Assembly: GCA_933207985.1 (NCBI GenBank)
Contig: OW240916.1
Coordinates: forward strand, 83,635,758 to 83,699,757
Source: Pelobates cultripes
Taxonomy: Eukaryota; Chordata; Amphibia; Anura; Pelobatidae
Direction: 5' to 3'
Length of the DNA stretch: 64,000 nt
The notes below the pieces were generated by a model that saw nothing but the letters and a program-made list of their open reading frames with translations, was not told the DNA's origin and searched no databases. This document shows positions 1 through 11,912 of this stretch, piece by piece. The position numbers and the translations under genes were made by a program. Position 1 is the first letter of the stretch, and the number at the start of each line of letters is the position of its first letter.

Positions 1-130
1 GGATTTGGTGTAGGCGTATGCACATGAGCTCAACAAAGAACCACTTTTTTGCCTCATAATTCCACTTTATACACATTGAGGAGGGGGCACATTGAGGAGA
101 ATGCCATTGATACAGCTGAAAGGCTAAATC
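1..130. other. Unassigned leading flank
   Basis: This short stretch precedes the minisatellite. It contains a repeated ACATTGAGGAG motif (around 72 and 90) but no recognisable gene or transposon end. Confidence 0.4.
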
Positions 131-3100
131 TTTATTGGCACTGTGTAAGGTGAGGTTCGCAGTGGAGGTGGTTGGCATTGTGTAAGGTGAGGTTGGTTGG
201 CAGTGGAGTTGAAGCTGGTTGGCATTGTGTAAGGTGGAGTTGGTTGGCATTGTTTAAGGTGAGGTTGGTAGGCAGTGGAGTCAGTTGGCATTGTGTAAGG
301 TAAGGTTGGTTGGCAGTGGAAGTAGAGCTGGTTGGCATTGTGTAAGATAAGACTGGTTGGCAGTGGAGCTGGTTGGCTTTATGCAAGGTGAAATTGGTTG
401 GCATTGTAAAAGGTGAGGTTGATTGGTAGTGGTGGTGGAGCAGGATGGCATTGTGAAAGGTGAGATTGGATGGCAGTGAAGGTGAAACTGGTTGGCATTG
501 TGTAAGGTGAGATTGGTTGGCAGTGGAAGTGGAGCTGGTTGGCAGTGGAGGTGTAGTTGGTTGGTACTGTGAAAGATGAATTTGGTTGGCAGTGGAAGAG
601 GAGCTGGTTGGCAGTGGAGGTGTAAATGGTTGGCACTGTGTAAGGTAGGGTAGCAATGGAGGTGGTTGGCATTGTGTAAGGTGAGGTTGGTTGGCAGTAG
701 AGGAGGAGCTGATTGGTATTGTGTAAGGTGAGGTTGGTTGGCAGTAGGGGAGGAGCTGGTTGGTATTGTTTAAGGTGAGGTTGGTTGGCAGTGGAGGTGG
801 AGCTGGTTGGTATTGTTTAAGGTGAGGTTGGTTGGCAGTGGAGGAGGAGCTGGTTGGATTGTGTAAGGTGATATTGGTTAGCAGTAGGGGAGGAGCTGAT
901 TGGTATTGTGTAAGGTGATATTGGTTAGCAGTGGAGGAGGAGCTGTTAGTATTGTTTAAGGTGATAGTGGTTGGCAGTAGGGGAGGAGCTGGTTGTATTG
1001 TGTAAGGTGATATTGGTTGGCAGTGGAGGAGGAGCTGGTTAGTATTGTTTAAGGTGATATTGGTTGGCAGTAGGGAGGAGCTGGTTGGTATTGTGTAAGG
1101 TGAGGTTGGTTGGCAGTGGAGGTGGAGCTGATTGGTATTGTGTAACGTGAGGTTGGTTGGCAGTAGGGGAGGAGCTGGTTGGTATTGTTTAAGGTGAGGT
1201 TGGTTGGCAGTGGAGGTGGAGCTGGTTGGTATTGTTTAAGGTGAGGTTGGTTGGCAGTGGAGGTGGAGCTGGTTGGTATTGTTTAAGGTGAGGTTGGTTG
1301 GCAGTGGGGAGGAGCTGGTTAGATTGTTTAAGGTGATATTGGTTGGCAGTAGGGGAGGAGCTGGTTGGTATTGTGTAAGGTGATATTGGTTGGCAGTGGA
1401 GGAGGAACTGGTTAGTATTGTTTAAGGTGATATTGGTTGGCAGTAGGGGAGGAGCTGGTTGGTATTGTTTAAGGTGAGATTGGTTGGCAGTGGAGGAGGA
1501 GCTGGTTGGTATTGTTAAGGTGAGGTTGGTTGGCAGTGGAGGAGGAGCTGGTTGGATTGTGTAAGGTGAGCTTGGTTGGCAGTAGGGGGGAGCTGGTTGG
1601 TATTGTTAAGGTGAGGTTGGTTGGCAGTGGAGGAGGAGCTGGTTGGTATTGGTTAAGGTGAGGTTGGTTGGCAGTGGAGGAGGAGCTGGTTGGTATTGGT
1701 TAAGGTGAGGTTGGTTGGCAGTAGGGGAGGAGCTGGTTGGTATTGTGTAAGGTGATATTGGTTGGCAGTAGGGGAGGAGCTGGTTGGTATTGTGTAAGGT
1801 GATATTGGTTGGCAGTGGAGGAGGAGCTGGTTAGTATTGTTTAAGGTGATATTGGTTGGCAGTAGGGGAGGAGCTGGTTGGTATTGTTTAAGGTGAGGTT
1901 GGTTGCCAGTGGAGGAGGAGCTGGTTGGTATTGTTTAAGGTGAGGTTGGTTGGCAGTGGAGGAGGAGCTGGTTGGTATTGTTTAAGGTGAGATTGGTTGG
2001 CAGTGGAGGAGAAGCTGGTTGGTATTGTTTAAGGTGAGGTTGGTTGGCAGTGGAGGAGGAGCTGGTTGGTATTGTGTATGCGATATTGGTTGGCAGTGGA
2101 GGAGGAGCCGGTTAGTATTGTTTAAGGTGATATTGGCTACAGTAGGGGAGGAGCTGGCTGGTATTGTTTAAGGTGAGGTTGGTTGGCAGTGGAGGAGGAG
2201 CTAGTTGGTATTGTGTAAGGTGATATTGGTTGGCAGTGGAGGAGGAGCTGGTTGGTATTGTGTAAGGTGATATTGGTTGGCAGTGGAGGAGGAGCTGGTT
2301 GGTATTGTTTAAGGTGAGGTTGGTTGGCAGTGGAGGTAGGAGCTGGTTGGTATTGTTTAAGGTGAGGTTGGTTGGCAGTGGAGGAGGAGCTGGTTGGTAT
2401 TGTGTAAGGTGATATTGGTTGGCAGTGGAGGAGGAGCTGGTTAGTATTGTTTAAGGTGATATTGGTTGGCAGTAGGGGAGGAGCTGGTTGGTATTGTGTA
2501 AGGTGATATTGGTTGGCAGTGGAGGAGGAACTGGTTAGTATTGTTTAAGGTGATATTGGTTGACAGTAGGGAGGAGCTGGTTGGTATTGTGTAAGGTGAG
2601 GTTGGTTGGCAGTGGAGGTGGAGCTGATTGGTATTGTGTAAGGTGAGGTTGGTTGGCAGTAGGGGAGGAGCTGGTTGGTATTGTTTAAGGTGAGGTTGGT
2701 TGGCAGTGGAGGTGGAGCTGGTTGGTATTGTTTAAGGTGAGGTTGGTTGGCAGTAGGGGAGGAGCTGGTTGGATTGTGTAAGGTGATATTGGTTAGCAGT
2801 AGGGGAGGAGCTGATTGGTATTGTGTAAGGTGATATTGGTGGGCAGTGGAGGAGGAGCTGGTTAGTATTGTGTAAGGTGATATTGGTTGGCAGTAGGGGA
2901 GGAGCTGGTTGGTATTGTTTAAGGTGAGGTTGGTTGGCAGTGGAGGAGGAGCTGGTTGGTATTGTTTAAGGTGAAGTTGGTTGGCAGTGGAGGAGGAGCT
3001 GGTTGGTATTGTTTAAGGTGAGGTTGGTTGGCAGTTGAGGAGGAGCTGGTTGGTATTGGTTAAGGTGAGGTTGGTTGGCAGTGGAGGAGGAGCTGGTTGG

Positions 3101-4725
3101 ATTGTGTAAGGTGATATTGGTTGGCAGTAGAGAGGGAGCTGGTGGTATTGTAGGTAGTTGGTTGGCGGTGCAGGGAGGGAGCTGGTTGGTATTGTAGCAA
3201 GGTGAGGTTGTTTGGCAGTAGGGAGGAGCTGGTTGGTATTGTGTAAGGTGAGGTTGGTTTGAGCTGGCAGGTATTATTTAAGGTTAGGTTGCTTGAAGTA
3301 GGGGAGGAGCTGGTTGGTATTGTTTAAGGTGAGGTTGGTTGGCAGTAGGGGAGGAGCTGGTTGGTATTGTGTAAGGTGAGGTTGGTTGGCAGTGGAGGAG
3401 GAGCTGGTTGGTATTGTGTAAGGTGAGGTTGGTTGGCAGTGGAGGAGGAGCTTGTTGGTATTGTGTAAGGTGATATTGGTTGGCAGTAGGGGAGGAGCTG
3501 GTTGGTATTGTTTAAGGTGAGGTTGGTTGGCAGTAGGGGAGGAGCTGGTTGGTATTGTTTAAGGTGAGGTTGGTTGTCAATAGGTGAGGAGCTGGTTGGT
3601 ATTGTGTAAGGTGATATTGGTTGGCAGTGGAGGAGGAGCTGGTTGCTATTGTGTAAGATGATATTGGTTGGCAGTGGAGGAGGAGCTGGTTGGTATTGTG
3701 TAAGGTGATATTGGTTGGCAGTAGGGGAGGAGCTGGTTGGTATTGTTTAAGGTGAGGTTGGTTGGCAGTAGGGGAGGAGCTGGTTGGTATTGTTTAAGGT
3801 GATATTGGTTGGCAGTAGGGGAGGAGCTGGTTGGTATTGTTTAAGGTGAGGTTGGTTGGCAGTAGGGGAGGAGCTGGTTGGTATTGTGTAAGGTGATATT
3901 GGTTGGCAGTGGAGGAGGAGCTTGTTGGTATTGTGTAAGGTGATATTTGTTGGCAGTAGGGGAGGAGCTGGTTGGTATTGTTTAAGGTGATATTGGTTGG
4001 CAGTAGGGGAGGAGCTGGTTGGTATTGTGTAAGGTGATATTGGTTGGCAGTGGAGGAGGAACTGGTTAGTATTGTTTAAGGTGATATTGGTTGACAGTAG
4101 GGGAGGAGCTGGTTGGTATTGTGTAAGGTGAGGTTGGTTGGCAGTGGAGGAGGAGCTGGTTGGTATTGTGTAAGGTGATATTGGTTGGCAGTGGAGGAGG
4201 AGCTGGTTGGTATTGTGTAAGGTGATGTTGGTTGGCAGTAGGGGAGGAGCTGGTTGGTATTGTTTAAGGTGAGGTTGGTTGGCAGTAGGGGAGGAGCTGG
4301 TTGGTATTGTGTAAGGTGAGGTTGGTTGGCAGTAGGGGAGGAGCTGGTTGGTATTGGGTAAGGTGAGGTTGGTTGGCAGTAGGGGAGGAGCTGGTTGGTA
4401 TTGTGTAAGGTGAGGTTGGTTGGCAGTAGGGGAGGAGCTGGTTGGTATTGTGTAAGGTGATGTTGGTTGGCAGTGGAGGAGGAGTTGGTTGGTATTGTGT
4501 AAGATGATATTGGTTGGCAGTGGAGGAGGAGCTGGTTGGTATTGTTTAAGGTGAGGTTGGTTGGCAGTAGGGGAGGAGCTGGTTGGTATTGTGTAAGGTG
4601 AGGTTGGTTGGCAGTGGAGGAGGAGCTGGTTGGTATTGTGTAAGGTGAGGTTGGTTGGCAGTGGAGGAGGAGCTGGTTGGTATTGTGTAAGGTGAGGTTG
4701 GTTGGCAGTGGAGGTGGAGCATGGT
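131..4725. repeat. 47-bp G/T-rich minisatellite, about 95-100 copies
   Basis: A tandem array with a unit of 47 bp, measured directly between successive GCAGTGG or GCAGTAGGGG starts (for example 4141 to 4188). Each unit reads roughly GCAGTGGAGGAGGAGCTGG, then TTGGTATTGTGTAAGGTG, then ATATTGGTTG or AGGTTGGTTG. Three positions alternate between copies: TGGAGGAGG versus TAGGGGAGG, TGTGTAAG versus TGTTTAAG, and GATATTGG versus GAGGTTGG. Copies at the left end (131-660) are the most degenerate and those near 3400-4700 the most uniform. The + strand is almost free of C. Because 47 is not a multiple of 3, the array is open in all frames of the - strand over long distances, which creates spurious proline/threonine/asparagine-rich reading frames of up to 330 codons. 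It ends about 1.6 kb before the XPA start codon. Confidence 0.97.
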
Positions 4726-6300
4726 ATAAACAGTCGCATTTCCGATTAGCTGTCTCCGCATTGCCAGTTAAACAGAGGACTCGCACACATTGCTCTGCCG
4801 CCCCTGGAAATTGTCCCTGTGTGATTCTCGTTTGTAATAAACCGGGATTGGAATATCTGCTGTTGCTGCAGAATTTATGGAGAGGGTTAAGTGAACCCAT
4901 TGCAGTCAGGCATTGCCCAGGACAGCCCTGCGAGCAGAGAGGGCCCTTCGCTGTGTGTGAATCCAAACACTGGCTGCCAGTTGATGTCTATGGGCTAGTG
5001 GGGCTCCCTGTGTGAGGGTCCGGCCAGGGGGTCACGGGGCATCCGGACTGGGAGGAGGAGGAGGAGGAGGAGGAAGCGGCGGCCACCTGAAATCACAGGA
5101 TTGTGCGGACATATTATCGCCGTGTATACTAATACCCACTGAGTGTGTGTAAACCCCCTTATTACAGTGACCCAGCCCATTGCTACACCCGCTGCTCCAA
5201 TGTGTTTGCTATATCTGTGTATAGTGCACAGCTTAAAGACTTATATTCCCCAAATATTAGCCAAGTGTGTATTATCTCTACTAATGAGACCCAGCTCTTC
5301 TAGTAATGTCAGGATCGGTGTATTTGTATGCATGTCTATATTTGTTTTTCTATTAAAATGTCTAAGCCTCATAACATGGTTTTAATTATTGTAAAGATTG
5401 TGCTACACAATTTCCCACCTCTCACTATTCAAGGGGTAATTAATAAAGTTTGAATTGTTGTGAATTCAAAGGGAGTTTCCAATTTTAGGGCAAAGCAGTC
5501 TAATTAAGCTATGTTTTCACTTGGAATTTACAGCAATTCCCACTTTAGAGAATGAGCTTGTCAGTTCTGAGTGGCGTAGAGTTGCAGCAATTATAAGACG
5601 GCTCCCTGGTTCGGACACTGTTTTACATCATCCTTTGCAGTGTCCATTTTACCCAAGATGTATCCGCTGCATGGATGCTATCTGTTTATAAAGCGGTACC
5701 CTCATCCTATGTGATGATTAGAGTTTCCACAAAACTAGTTCAATTAACCTCTTCTGGTCTCCACTGTTTTACACACTTCAGTAATTTATTTTATACTTTT
5801 AGTGCGCGTAATACCTTGTTGCTGCAATCGATGACGTATAAAAAATTGGTGTGACTGCTTTCAGATCTGTCTGTTTTTTCCAATGCGCCACATTATGTAT
5901 ACATCTCATACTGTAACCTTTTATACATGTTGACTTCCCTTTGGAAAGTGATTCCACTACATTGAAACACTGATGGGGGAAAAAAGTTGCAGTTATGTGC
6001 CTTTTTTTAATCTGAAAATTATATAAGAAAAATTGTGAAAGGGACACAAAGTATACAAATCTGCCACACAGTAGAATAAATCGGTACAAATTCACCAGAA
6101 AATTGACAAGAGAGCTGCCACGTCACCTTTAATAAATCTCTCCCATATTCTGTCACTTTCTTGTGGTTGTAAGCTCGCTTTAATATGCCCATTAATAAAT
6201 TATGTGCTGTTTGTTGGCAATATACTTATATTGTTCCTTTTTATTTTTTTAAAGCAACATTTTGTGATCCTGCTTCCTCTGTTGCTTGGTCGTATTAAAG
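4726..6300 (+). other. XPA upstream region; no gene recognised
   Basis: Between the minisatellite and the XPA start codon there is no recognisable coding sequence. A C+G-richer patch at about 4990-5130 contains a (GGA)n run (5050-5082) followed by GCGGCGGCC. This is the best candidate for a promoter or a non-coding first exon, but nothing in it proves that. The sequence just before the ATG at 6301 is pyrimidine-rich and ends in AAAG, so a splice acceptor joined to an upstream untranslated exon is possible. The rest is ordinary AT-rich DNA. Confidence 0.4.
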
Positions 6301-6448
6301 ATGGAATCAGAGCCAGTGTCAGATGTTCCCAAGGAGGAGCAAAAAATACTTCCTGCAGCTGTCCGTGCAAAGATAGAGCGGAATCGACAGAGGGCTTTGA
6401 TGCTGAGACAGGCCCGGCTGGCCAGCAGACCATACCCTATTAGTGGCG
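6301..6448 (+). CDS. XPA: XPA exon 1 (coding part), DNA damage verification protein
   Basis: First coding exon of XPA, the scaffold protein of nucleotide excision repair, which binds kinked damaged DNA in the nucleus and gathers RPA, ERCC1-XPF and TFIIH. It encodes residues 1-49 and the first base of codon 50. After a poorly conserved acidic start comes the conserved basic helix with [20 protein letters not shown] (residues 21-40), which in the family carries the nuclear localisation signal and lies near the RPA32-binding region. The exon ends with a GTAACT donor in phase 1. The start was chosen because this ATG opens the frame that joins exon 2 without a break; the N-terminus is shorter than in human XPA (273 residues in all). 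An additional untranslated exon upstream cannot be excluded. Confidence 0.93.
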
Positions 6449-6666
6449 GTAACTATTTGTAATAGCGTTAATGTAATCACATTCATATATGCTTGCTTTT
6501 AATTTATGGATCTTGTTTCAAATGAGAAATAGTTGTACATGATATATTTTCAGTTGAGCTTTACAAAATCTCTACAGAAATGTAAGAATTTAGCATGTTT
6601 TTTTTCTTCGGCATTGAGAAATTTTAAGATTTAATTCAAAGAAAATATGCTGCTTTTTCTTCATAG

Positions 6667-6777
6667 AGACTGCCTGTGTAAAGGTTCCTGCAAAGGTGAT
6701 TGACTCCGGAGGAGGATTTTTTATAGAAGAGGAAGAGGTTGTGCAGAAATCAGTAGAAAAAGTTGTTCATCAACCAG
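6667..6777 (+). CDS. XPA: XPA exon 2, ERCC1-binding segment
   Basis: Second coding exon, flanked by a TTCATAG acceptor and a GGTAAGG-type donor, phase 1 in and phase 1 out. It encodes the end of codon 50 through the first base of codon 87. It contains the SGGGFF motif followed by an acidic run IEEEE; in the family the triple-glycine motif is the ERCC1-binding site and the acidic run follows it. The exon closes with VVHQP, the conserved lead-in to the zinc-finger domain. Intron 2, which follows, is 14.4 kb and full of transposons. Confidence 0.95.
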
Positions 6778-6959
6778 GTAAGGCTTTTTTCTGTTGATTT
6801 ATAGAATATGGAAAGCAACATCTTAAATTGGATCTGTCGTCGTTTGGTAGATGGTATATCAGAGCCTAAACTTTCCAATATAGGGCATATACAGATCAAG
6901 TTACATAGTTACATAGTTACAACAGCTTTAGCTTAATGAAGTAGATTTAGTGTATAGAG

Positions 6960-7697
6960 CAGGTGTAGGCAACTTTTTAGTAGTACTGCACCAAAGCAAG
7001 ATCTTAAAGTCCTTTGCGGTGCCAGTCCTATTTTTTTTAATTTTTTTTAATTAAGGTGTGTTTGTTGCTGTATTCTGCTTGTGCTATTTATGGGTGCTTC
7101 AGTTGCTTTGTAACGTATGTGAGTAGTGTATGTGAGCTGTTATATTGTATATGTTCATGAGTAGTTTGTGGTATTGTGCATGATACCGATGAATATGGGC
7201 TGTGTATGGGGCTGCTTGTGGAATTATGTGTCTGGATGATATTTCATATTGTGTGTTTGGTGGTGTGTGTATGTGTGGGGCTGCTTGTGGGGTTGTGTTG
7301 TATGTGGCTTGCCAATGGTGTTGTGTTTCTGGGGACTGTGTGTCTGTTTGTCTGTGGGCTGTATGTATTATTTGTATAAGGGGGAGGCTTCATCTGTAGC
7401 TCTGTGCATATCTAGCAGTCTGTGTGGCTTCCCTGGGGGTCCAAAGGGACCAGGATGGTAAAGGGCAGAAGCTGCGATAGCTGTTGCGGGCTACTCTACT
7501 ACAGTTTGGATTTCCATTCACAAGTACTGGGAGGATGTGATCTGCAATCACTTCCTCTAAGTTCTGCAATGCGTAAATTGGGGATTGTTCCTCGCCACCT
7601 GCAATCACCGCTTGGGTTGCACTATCAGATATCTGAAGTACCACTGGGACTCCTGATAGGCCAGAGACTGTTTGGCTCTGGCAGCCTTGAGTGCCAA
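6960..7697 (+). mobile_element. hAT-like non-autonomous repeat, diverged copy
   Basis: Begins CAGGTGTAGGCAAC and shares a long block of sequence in the same order with the copy at 49770-50323: the GTGCCAGTCCTATTTTTTTT block, a GT-rich middle, ACAAGTACTGGGAGGA, GGCCAGAGACTGTTTGGCTC, and GCAGCCTTGAGTGCC at the end. The CAGGGGTA-like terminal motif of the better-preserved copy is characteristic of hAT transposons. The reading frames inside are not protein-coding in any recognisable way. The right boundary is approximate. Confidence 0.6.
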
Positions 7698-9077
7698 GCA
7701 AAGGCACCTTAAGTATAGCGCATTCCCCTGTAGTCTCACTGCTCAATTCTCTGCCAATTTGGAGTTAAATCACTTCTGTTTATGTTTATTCCCTGGCTAT
7801 GACAGACATAGCCTTCATCAAAAAAATGGTTTCATTTTCAATCAGAACTTAACTTAAGACTTTTTATCTCCTAATTCTGTAAATTTAACTTTAATCACTT
7901 GCAGGAGGCTCCTGCAGGGTCTAGGATGTTATTAACAGAGCAGAAGATTCAACATTCTAGATTAGACAGACTGTGCAGTATAGGAACCCACAATATCTAG
8001 GTTACTTTTCATAAGTGTTTAGGAAGGCTGTGCAAGTCAAATGCAGGGAGGTGTGACTAGGGCTATATTAGAAAAGTTATAAACTCCTAACTGCCAGAGA
8101 ATTAAGCAGTGAGACTGCAGGGGCATGATCTATTCACCAACACTGCTTCATAAAGCTAAAGTTGTTTTGGTGCCTAAAGTGTCTCCTATAATTATCCCAC
8201 TGGTGGGCCATAACAGGACTGTTACTTAGTTGCTCTAAGTTTTATACAATTTAATTGTTTGGTTGATTCACTATAGCTGCATTATTTCGAAAATTAATGG
8301 GAAATAGTGAATAGGTCATGGGTGCAGGGGGGAGAGTAGAACTTTAGCCAACTACTCACAAAGTGACCCTACACACACAGGTTGTCATTAGTATTTGTAT
8401 TAGTTCACTCCTACAAAAAAATGAAAAAGGAGGGGGGAAACCAACAAGAATAATGGAAAGCTAGCTAACGAGGTGAAGCAAGAATATTAACACATTTTAA
8501 TATGAGGAGAACATATGATCAGTTTTATGCAGCTGAGGATGGGTGTGGTAGAGGGACACCCCAATAAAACAGGACGATAGCAATCAGGCTATGATGACAG
8601 AGAGTCGCTTACTTGTTACCTAGGACGCACTATGCCATCCAGGGGAAGCGAAAACTACTGTTGCAAAAAATGTTTTCTGTTTAAACGAAGTGTTACTTGT
8701 TCTGTAATGTCACCTAGTTAGTGCTTCTTATCTCCTCAATGATTTGAATGTGTTTTATGTACAAAAATTGCTTGTATTGCAGGCAAAGACAACCCTACGC
8801 TATTTATGCATTGGGGCTGGGCTAGTCACCCATCCTCTGTGTGGCGACTAGAATGTGCCATGGGGGATCGTTCACACCCCCTAAGGCCCAGCGACAGGTG
8901 AGGCAAGGCTGTTTCACTTGTAAAAACTTTATTTTTATTAGTTTCTCCTTCCCCTCTCCCCATCCCCTATGTCACCATGATGGTAAATGCTCTGGTGGTG
9001 TTAGTCTCTTTCTCGGAACATCCCCAAAAGTACCCAAATCAGCACCAGTTATTAGATTTCACATACAGTGGGCTCCA
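7698..9077. other. Intron 2 sequence, largely unassigned
   Basis: Mostly AT-rich sequence without recognisable coding potential. The last part (about 8840-9077) probably belongs to the L1 element that starts coding at 9078, because it is directly continuous with its endonuclease start, but I cannot confirm a boundary. Confidence 0.35.
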
Positions 9078-9702
9078 TGGCTTTAAAAATAGTTTCCCTA
9101 AATGTTAAGGGGCCTCATTTCCCCCCAGAAAGAGACATCTACTGTTTAAAGAACTTAAAGGTACACTCTGTGTAGTTATAATGTAGTTATTTTGATGTAT
9201 AGAGCCTGTCCTTGAAGGCATTTTAATGTACATTACTGCCTAGGTACACCTCCAGTGGCAGTCACTCAGACGGTCACTAGAGGTGACTGCTGGGGTCAGC
9301 GTATTTATGCTCTGCCTGGAGGTGATGAATGTACCCCATAGAGATGAGATGCTGATAGATGCAGAGCAGCATTTTGGCACACATGTGCGAAAGCCTCCCA
9401 ATTGGATTGGCTGAGATCATCTAAAGTGATGATCTTAGCCAAGGGGATAGAGCACGGGCAACGCCAGCCACAACAGGGCCCTTGCGGCGCTGGTATAAAG
9501 GTGAGTAAATCAACTTTTTAGACGTATGGTGTCAGGAATACACATTTGTATTCCTGACAGTATAGTGTCCCTTTAAGAGGCTGAAAACCGGTATAGCCTT
9601 TGTCCAAGAATCACACCTGCCAAAACCCTACCCGTTGACACATAAGGATTACAATACAGTATACAGCTGCAATTTAGTTTGCAAACACAATGGGGTAGAT
9701 AT
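9078..9702 (+). mobile_element. L1/Tx1-type ORF2 endonuclease fragment, sense strand
   Basis: Opens with an ATG whose product begins MALKIVSLNVKG, the standard start of the apurinic-like endonuclease of L1 ORF2. The frame continues to 9158, is broken by a TTAA-flanked MITE (9155-9576), and resumes exactly after it with the conserved endonuclease motif FVQESHLP. It is then cut off at about 9702 by the antisense L1. This is a dead remnant that records two later insertions. Confidence 0.8.
9155..9576. mobile_element. TTAA-target MITE (T2/Kolobok-like)
   Basis: A 422-bp insertion bounded by TTAA on both sides (9155-9158 and 9573-9576). The termini are AAGGTACACTCTGT on the left and AGTATAGTGTCCCTT on the right, an imperfect inverted pair. 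Removing one TTAA copy and the element restores an uninterrupted L1 endonuclease frame, which proves the boundaries. TTAA duplication with an AAAGG terminus is typical of the T2/Kolobok MITEs of frogs; piggyBac also uses TTAA. Confidence 0.85.
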
Positions 9703-11912
9703 AATCTTTTTATTTTTTTACATCAGAATTGGCTTTTCGGGTAATTGTTAATCTCCATTATCAAAAAGTCTCCAATTCGCTATCTAATCATAATCCTTCT
9801 ACTGAGCCAACCATGGCTCCCATATCTTAAAATAGTAATCTCTTTTCCCATGCACTGCCCAGTGGATTTACTCCATTTCCCTCATCTTTTCAACTCTCTG
9901 TATCCATTGTTCCTTGGTCGGTACTATGGCTTTACCCCAAAAGACCAGAATCATAGCTTTAGCTTCATTCAGCAGAAAGTTCAACAATATCTGTTCATAT
10001 TTTCCCTTAAAAGAGGCTGGCTATCCCAGCAATATCGTAGAGGGGGTTAATCGTTTAAGTGTTGGTAGGATCTTACATATTTCCCAAAGAACTTGTTGCC
10101 AATAAACTTTAATATAATTACACTCCCACCAGATATGTTCCATGTCTCCCCTATTATCTTCACACCTCCAGCAGTGTTCACTAACATTTGGGTAGTGTTT
10201 ATGTAATCGTGTCAGAGTCCTATACCATCTAGTAACTCTTTAAAAAAAAAAAAAAAAAGAATTCTTGAGTTGCTAACTTGTGAGCACGTCCCCATTTTAA
10301 ATACATATGACCAATCCTCCTTATTCATTTGTATGTTCAGACCTTGCATCCACTTCTGTTGAAAAGAAGGTATTAGCCCATCTGTAGCGCCTCTTTGTAT
10401 TATGCTATAGATGCTCGATAAATACAGTTTTTTTTCACTATTCCTAGACCACATAAAAACTCTAATTGTGTTTTCTTTCTAGGGTGCCAGTAAGGTATCA
10501 CTAATTTATTCAAAAAAAACTTTAATTGGGAGATTCCCATTATGTCCATAAGTGTCATCTTATTTTTCCATTGAGGAAAATCCCTAATCTTCGGAGGTAT
10601 TTCATCCGTCAATAATCTTGTTATATTTGGATCTGCATCCCCTGTTATCCTTCTTAATAGATTATTACCCTGTCCATTCTGAAACTCCAGATTACATGCT
10701 ATAGGGAAAAATACAGATAGTCCAGGAGATAGCCCCCCATTTATTTTTAAAACGTATTGGACATCCTTGGAATTTTGTTACTCCAAATAAAGGATACACA
10801 CAAAGAGCGTATTTTCTTAAACTCTATAGGCACCAAAATAGGTGGTGTTTGAAATAAATAAAGGACTTTAGGTAGTATAATTTTTATAATATTCACTCTA
10901 CCCATCAATGGAAAAAAAAGGCAGATTCCATTTCTTAAGATCTGCCTATGTTCCCCAGCAAACCTCCATAGTTTAATGTAAGTAGTTCTTTATGTTGTAC
11001 TGTCAGGTGTATCCCTAAATATGGTAAACCTGTATCTGTCCATTTATATTCCTTCTGTATTTGCTCTTTTGTAGTGAGGTGTATCCCAACCCCCAATATT
11101 TCACACTTATCTGTATTCACTTTAAAATTTGATAAGGCTCCAAATATTTCTAGTTCCTTCTGAACATAAGGTAATGTATATAATGGTTCTGAAATCTTCA
11201 ACAGCACATCATCCGCAAAAGCAGCAACCTTTGTTTCTCTCTGTGTATATCGATATCCTTTAATATGTAGATTCCTTCATATAGTCTCAAGAAATGGTTC
11301 AAAAGCCAAGCCAAAAAGGAGACCGGGGTCACCCCTGGCGCGTACCGTTATTAATATTAAGAGGGGTCGATAATTCGCCATTAATTTAAATATTAGCTGT
11401 AGGACCTCTATATAATGTCTGTATACAGTTGCATATTTTAGGCCCAAGCCTCCAATATAGAAAACAGATAGGACCAATCCACCCTGTCAAAGGCTTTTTC
11501 AGCATCCATTGCAATTAAAGCTATGGGATTTTTATTTATTGTAGCTCCATGTATAATATTAAGGATCTTAGTAGTATTATCTCTTGCTTCACGGCCAGGG
11601 ACAAAACCCGCTTGATCAGGGTGGATCAGTCCAGACATAAGGGGTTTGAGCCTATTTGCTATTAATTTAGAAAATATTTTTCAATCCAAATTAATGAGTG
11701 ATATTGGTCTGTAACTACTGCAAAGTTCCGGATCTTTCCCCGTTTTATATATTACTGTGATCACTGCTCTCAGCATTGGAGGTGGGAGAGTACAGCCTAA
11801 AGTTAATCCATTCAATGTCCTAAGAAGGTGTGGTCCTAAAATTGTTTCAAATTGTTCATAATAGTGTGCCGTTAGCCTATCTGGGCCTGGGCTCTTATTA
11901 ATATATATATAA
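9703..11912 (-). mobile_element. 5'-truncated L1/Tx1 retrotransposon, antisense
   Basis: On the - strand this holds the ORF2 reverse transcriptase and C-terminus in several broken frames. They include a PGPDRLT region and YRPISLIN (near 11700-11880), DQAGFVPGR and DAEKAFDRV (11438-11638), the palm region (10935-11207), and the C-terminal zinc knuckle CWRC...HIWWEC (about 10120-10190). The 3' end is a T-rich tail on the + strand at 9703-9720. An ATATAATCTT-like duplication is visible next to both ends (about 9698-9707 and 11907-11916), so the insertion interrupts the sense L1 fragment. Stops and frameshifts are frequent, and the element is inactive. Confidence 0.85.

Noticed and set aside
131..4725. 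CRISPR-like repeat-spacer array
   Set aside because: The repeats are contiguous with no unique spacers, and the host is a vertebrate.
132..5015. Long antisense proline/threonine/asparagine-rich reading frames of up to 330 codons, plus a sense frame at 4677-5015
   Set aside because: The antisense frames are translations of the 47-bp minisatellite, whose unit lacks stops in several - strand frames. There is no start context, domain or conservation signal beyond the repeat.
7176..7857. Short frames with hydrophobic GT-derived sequence
   Set aside because: They lie in a hAT-like repeat whose second copy does not preserve them.
9078..11912. A single 5'-inverted (twin-primed) L1
   Set aside because: In a twin-primed insertion the inverted segment lies on the 5' side. 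Here the opposite-strand piece adjoins the 3' tail, and a target duplication brackets only the antisense copy, so two separate insertions fit better.
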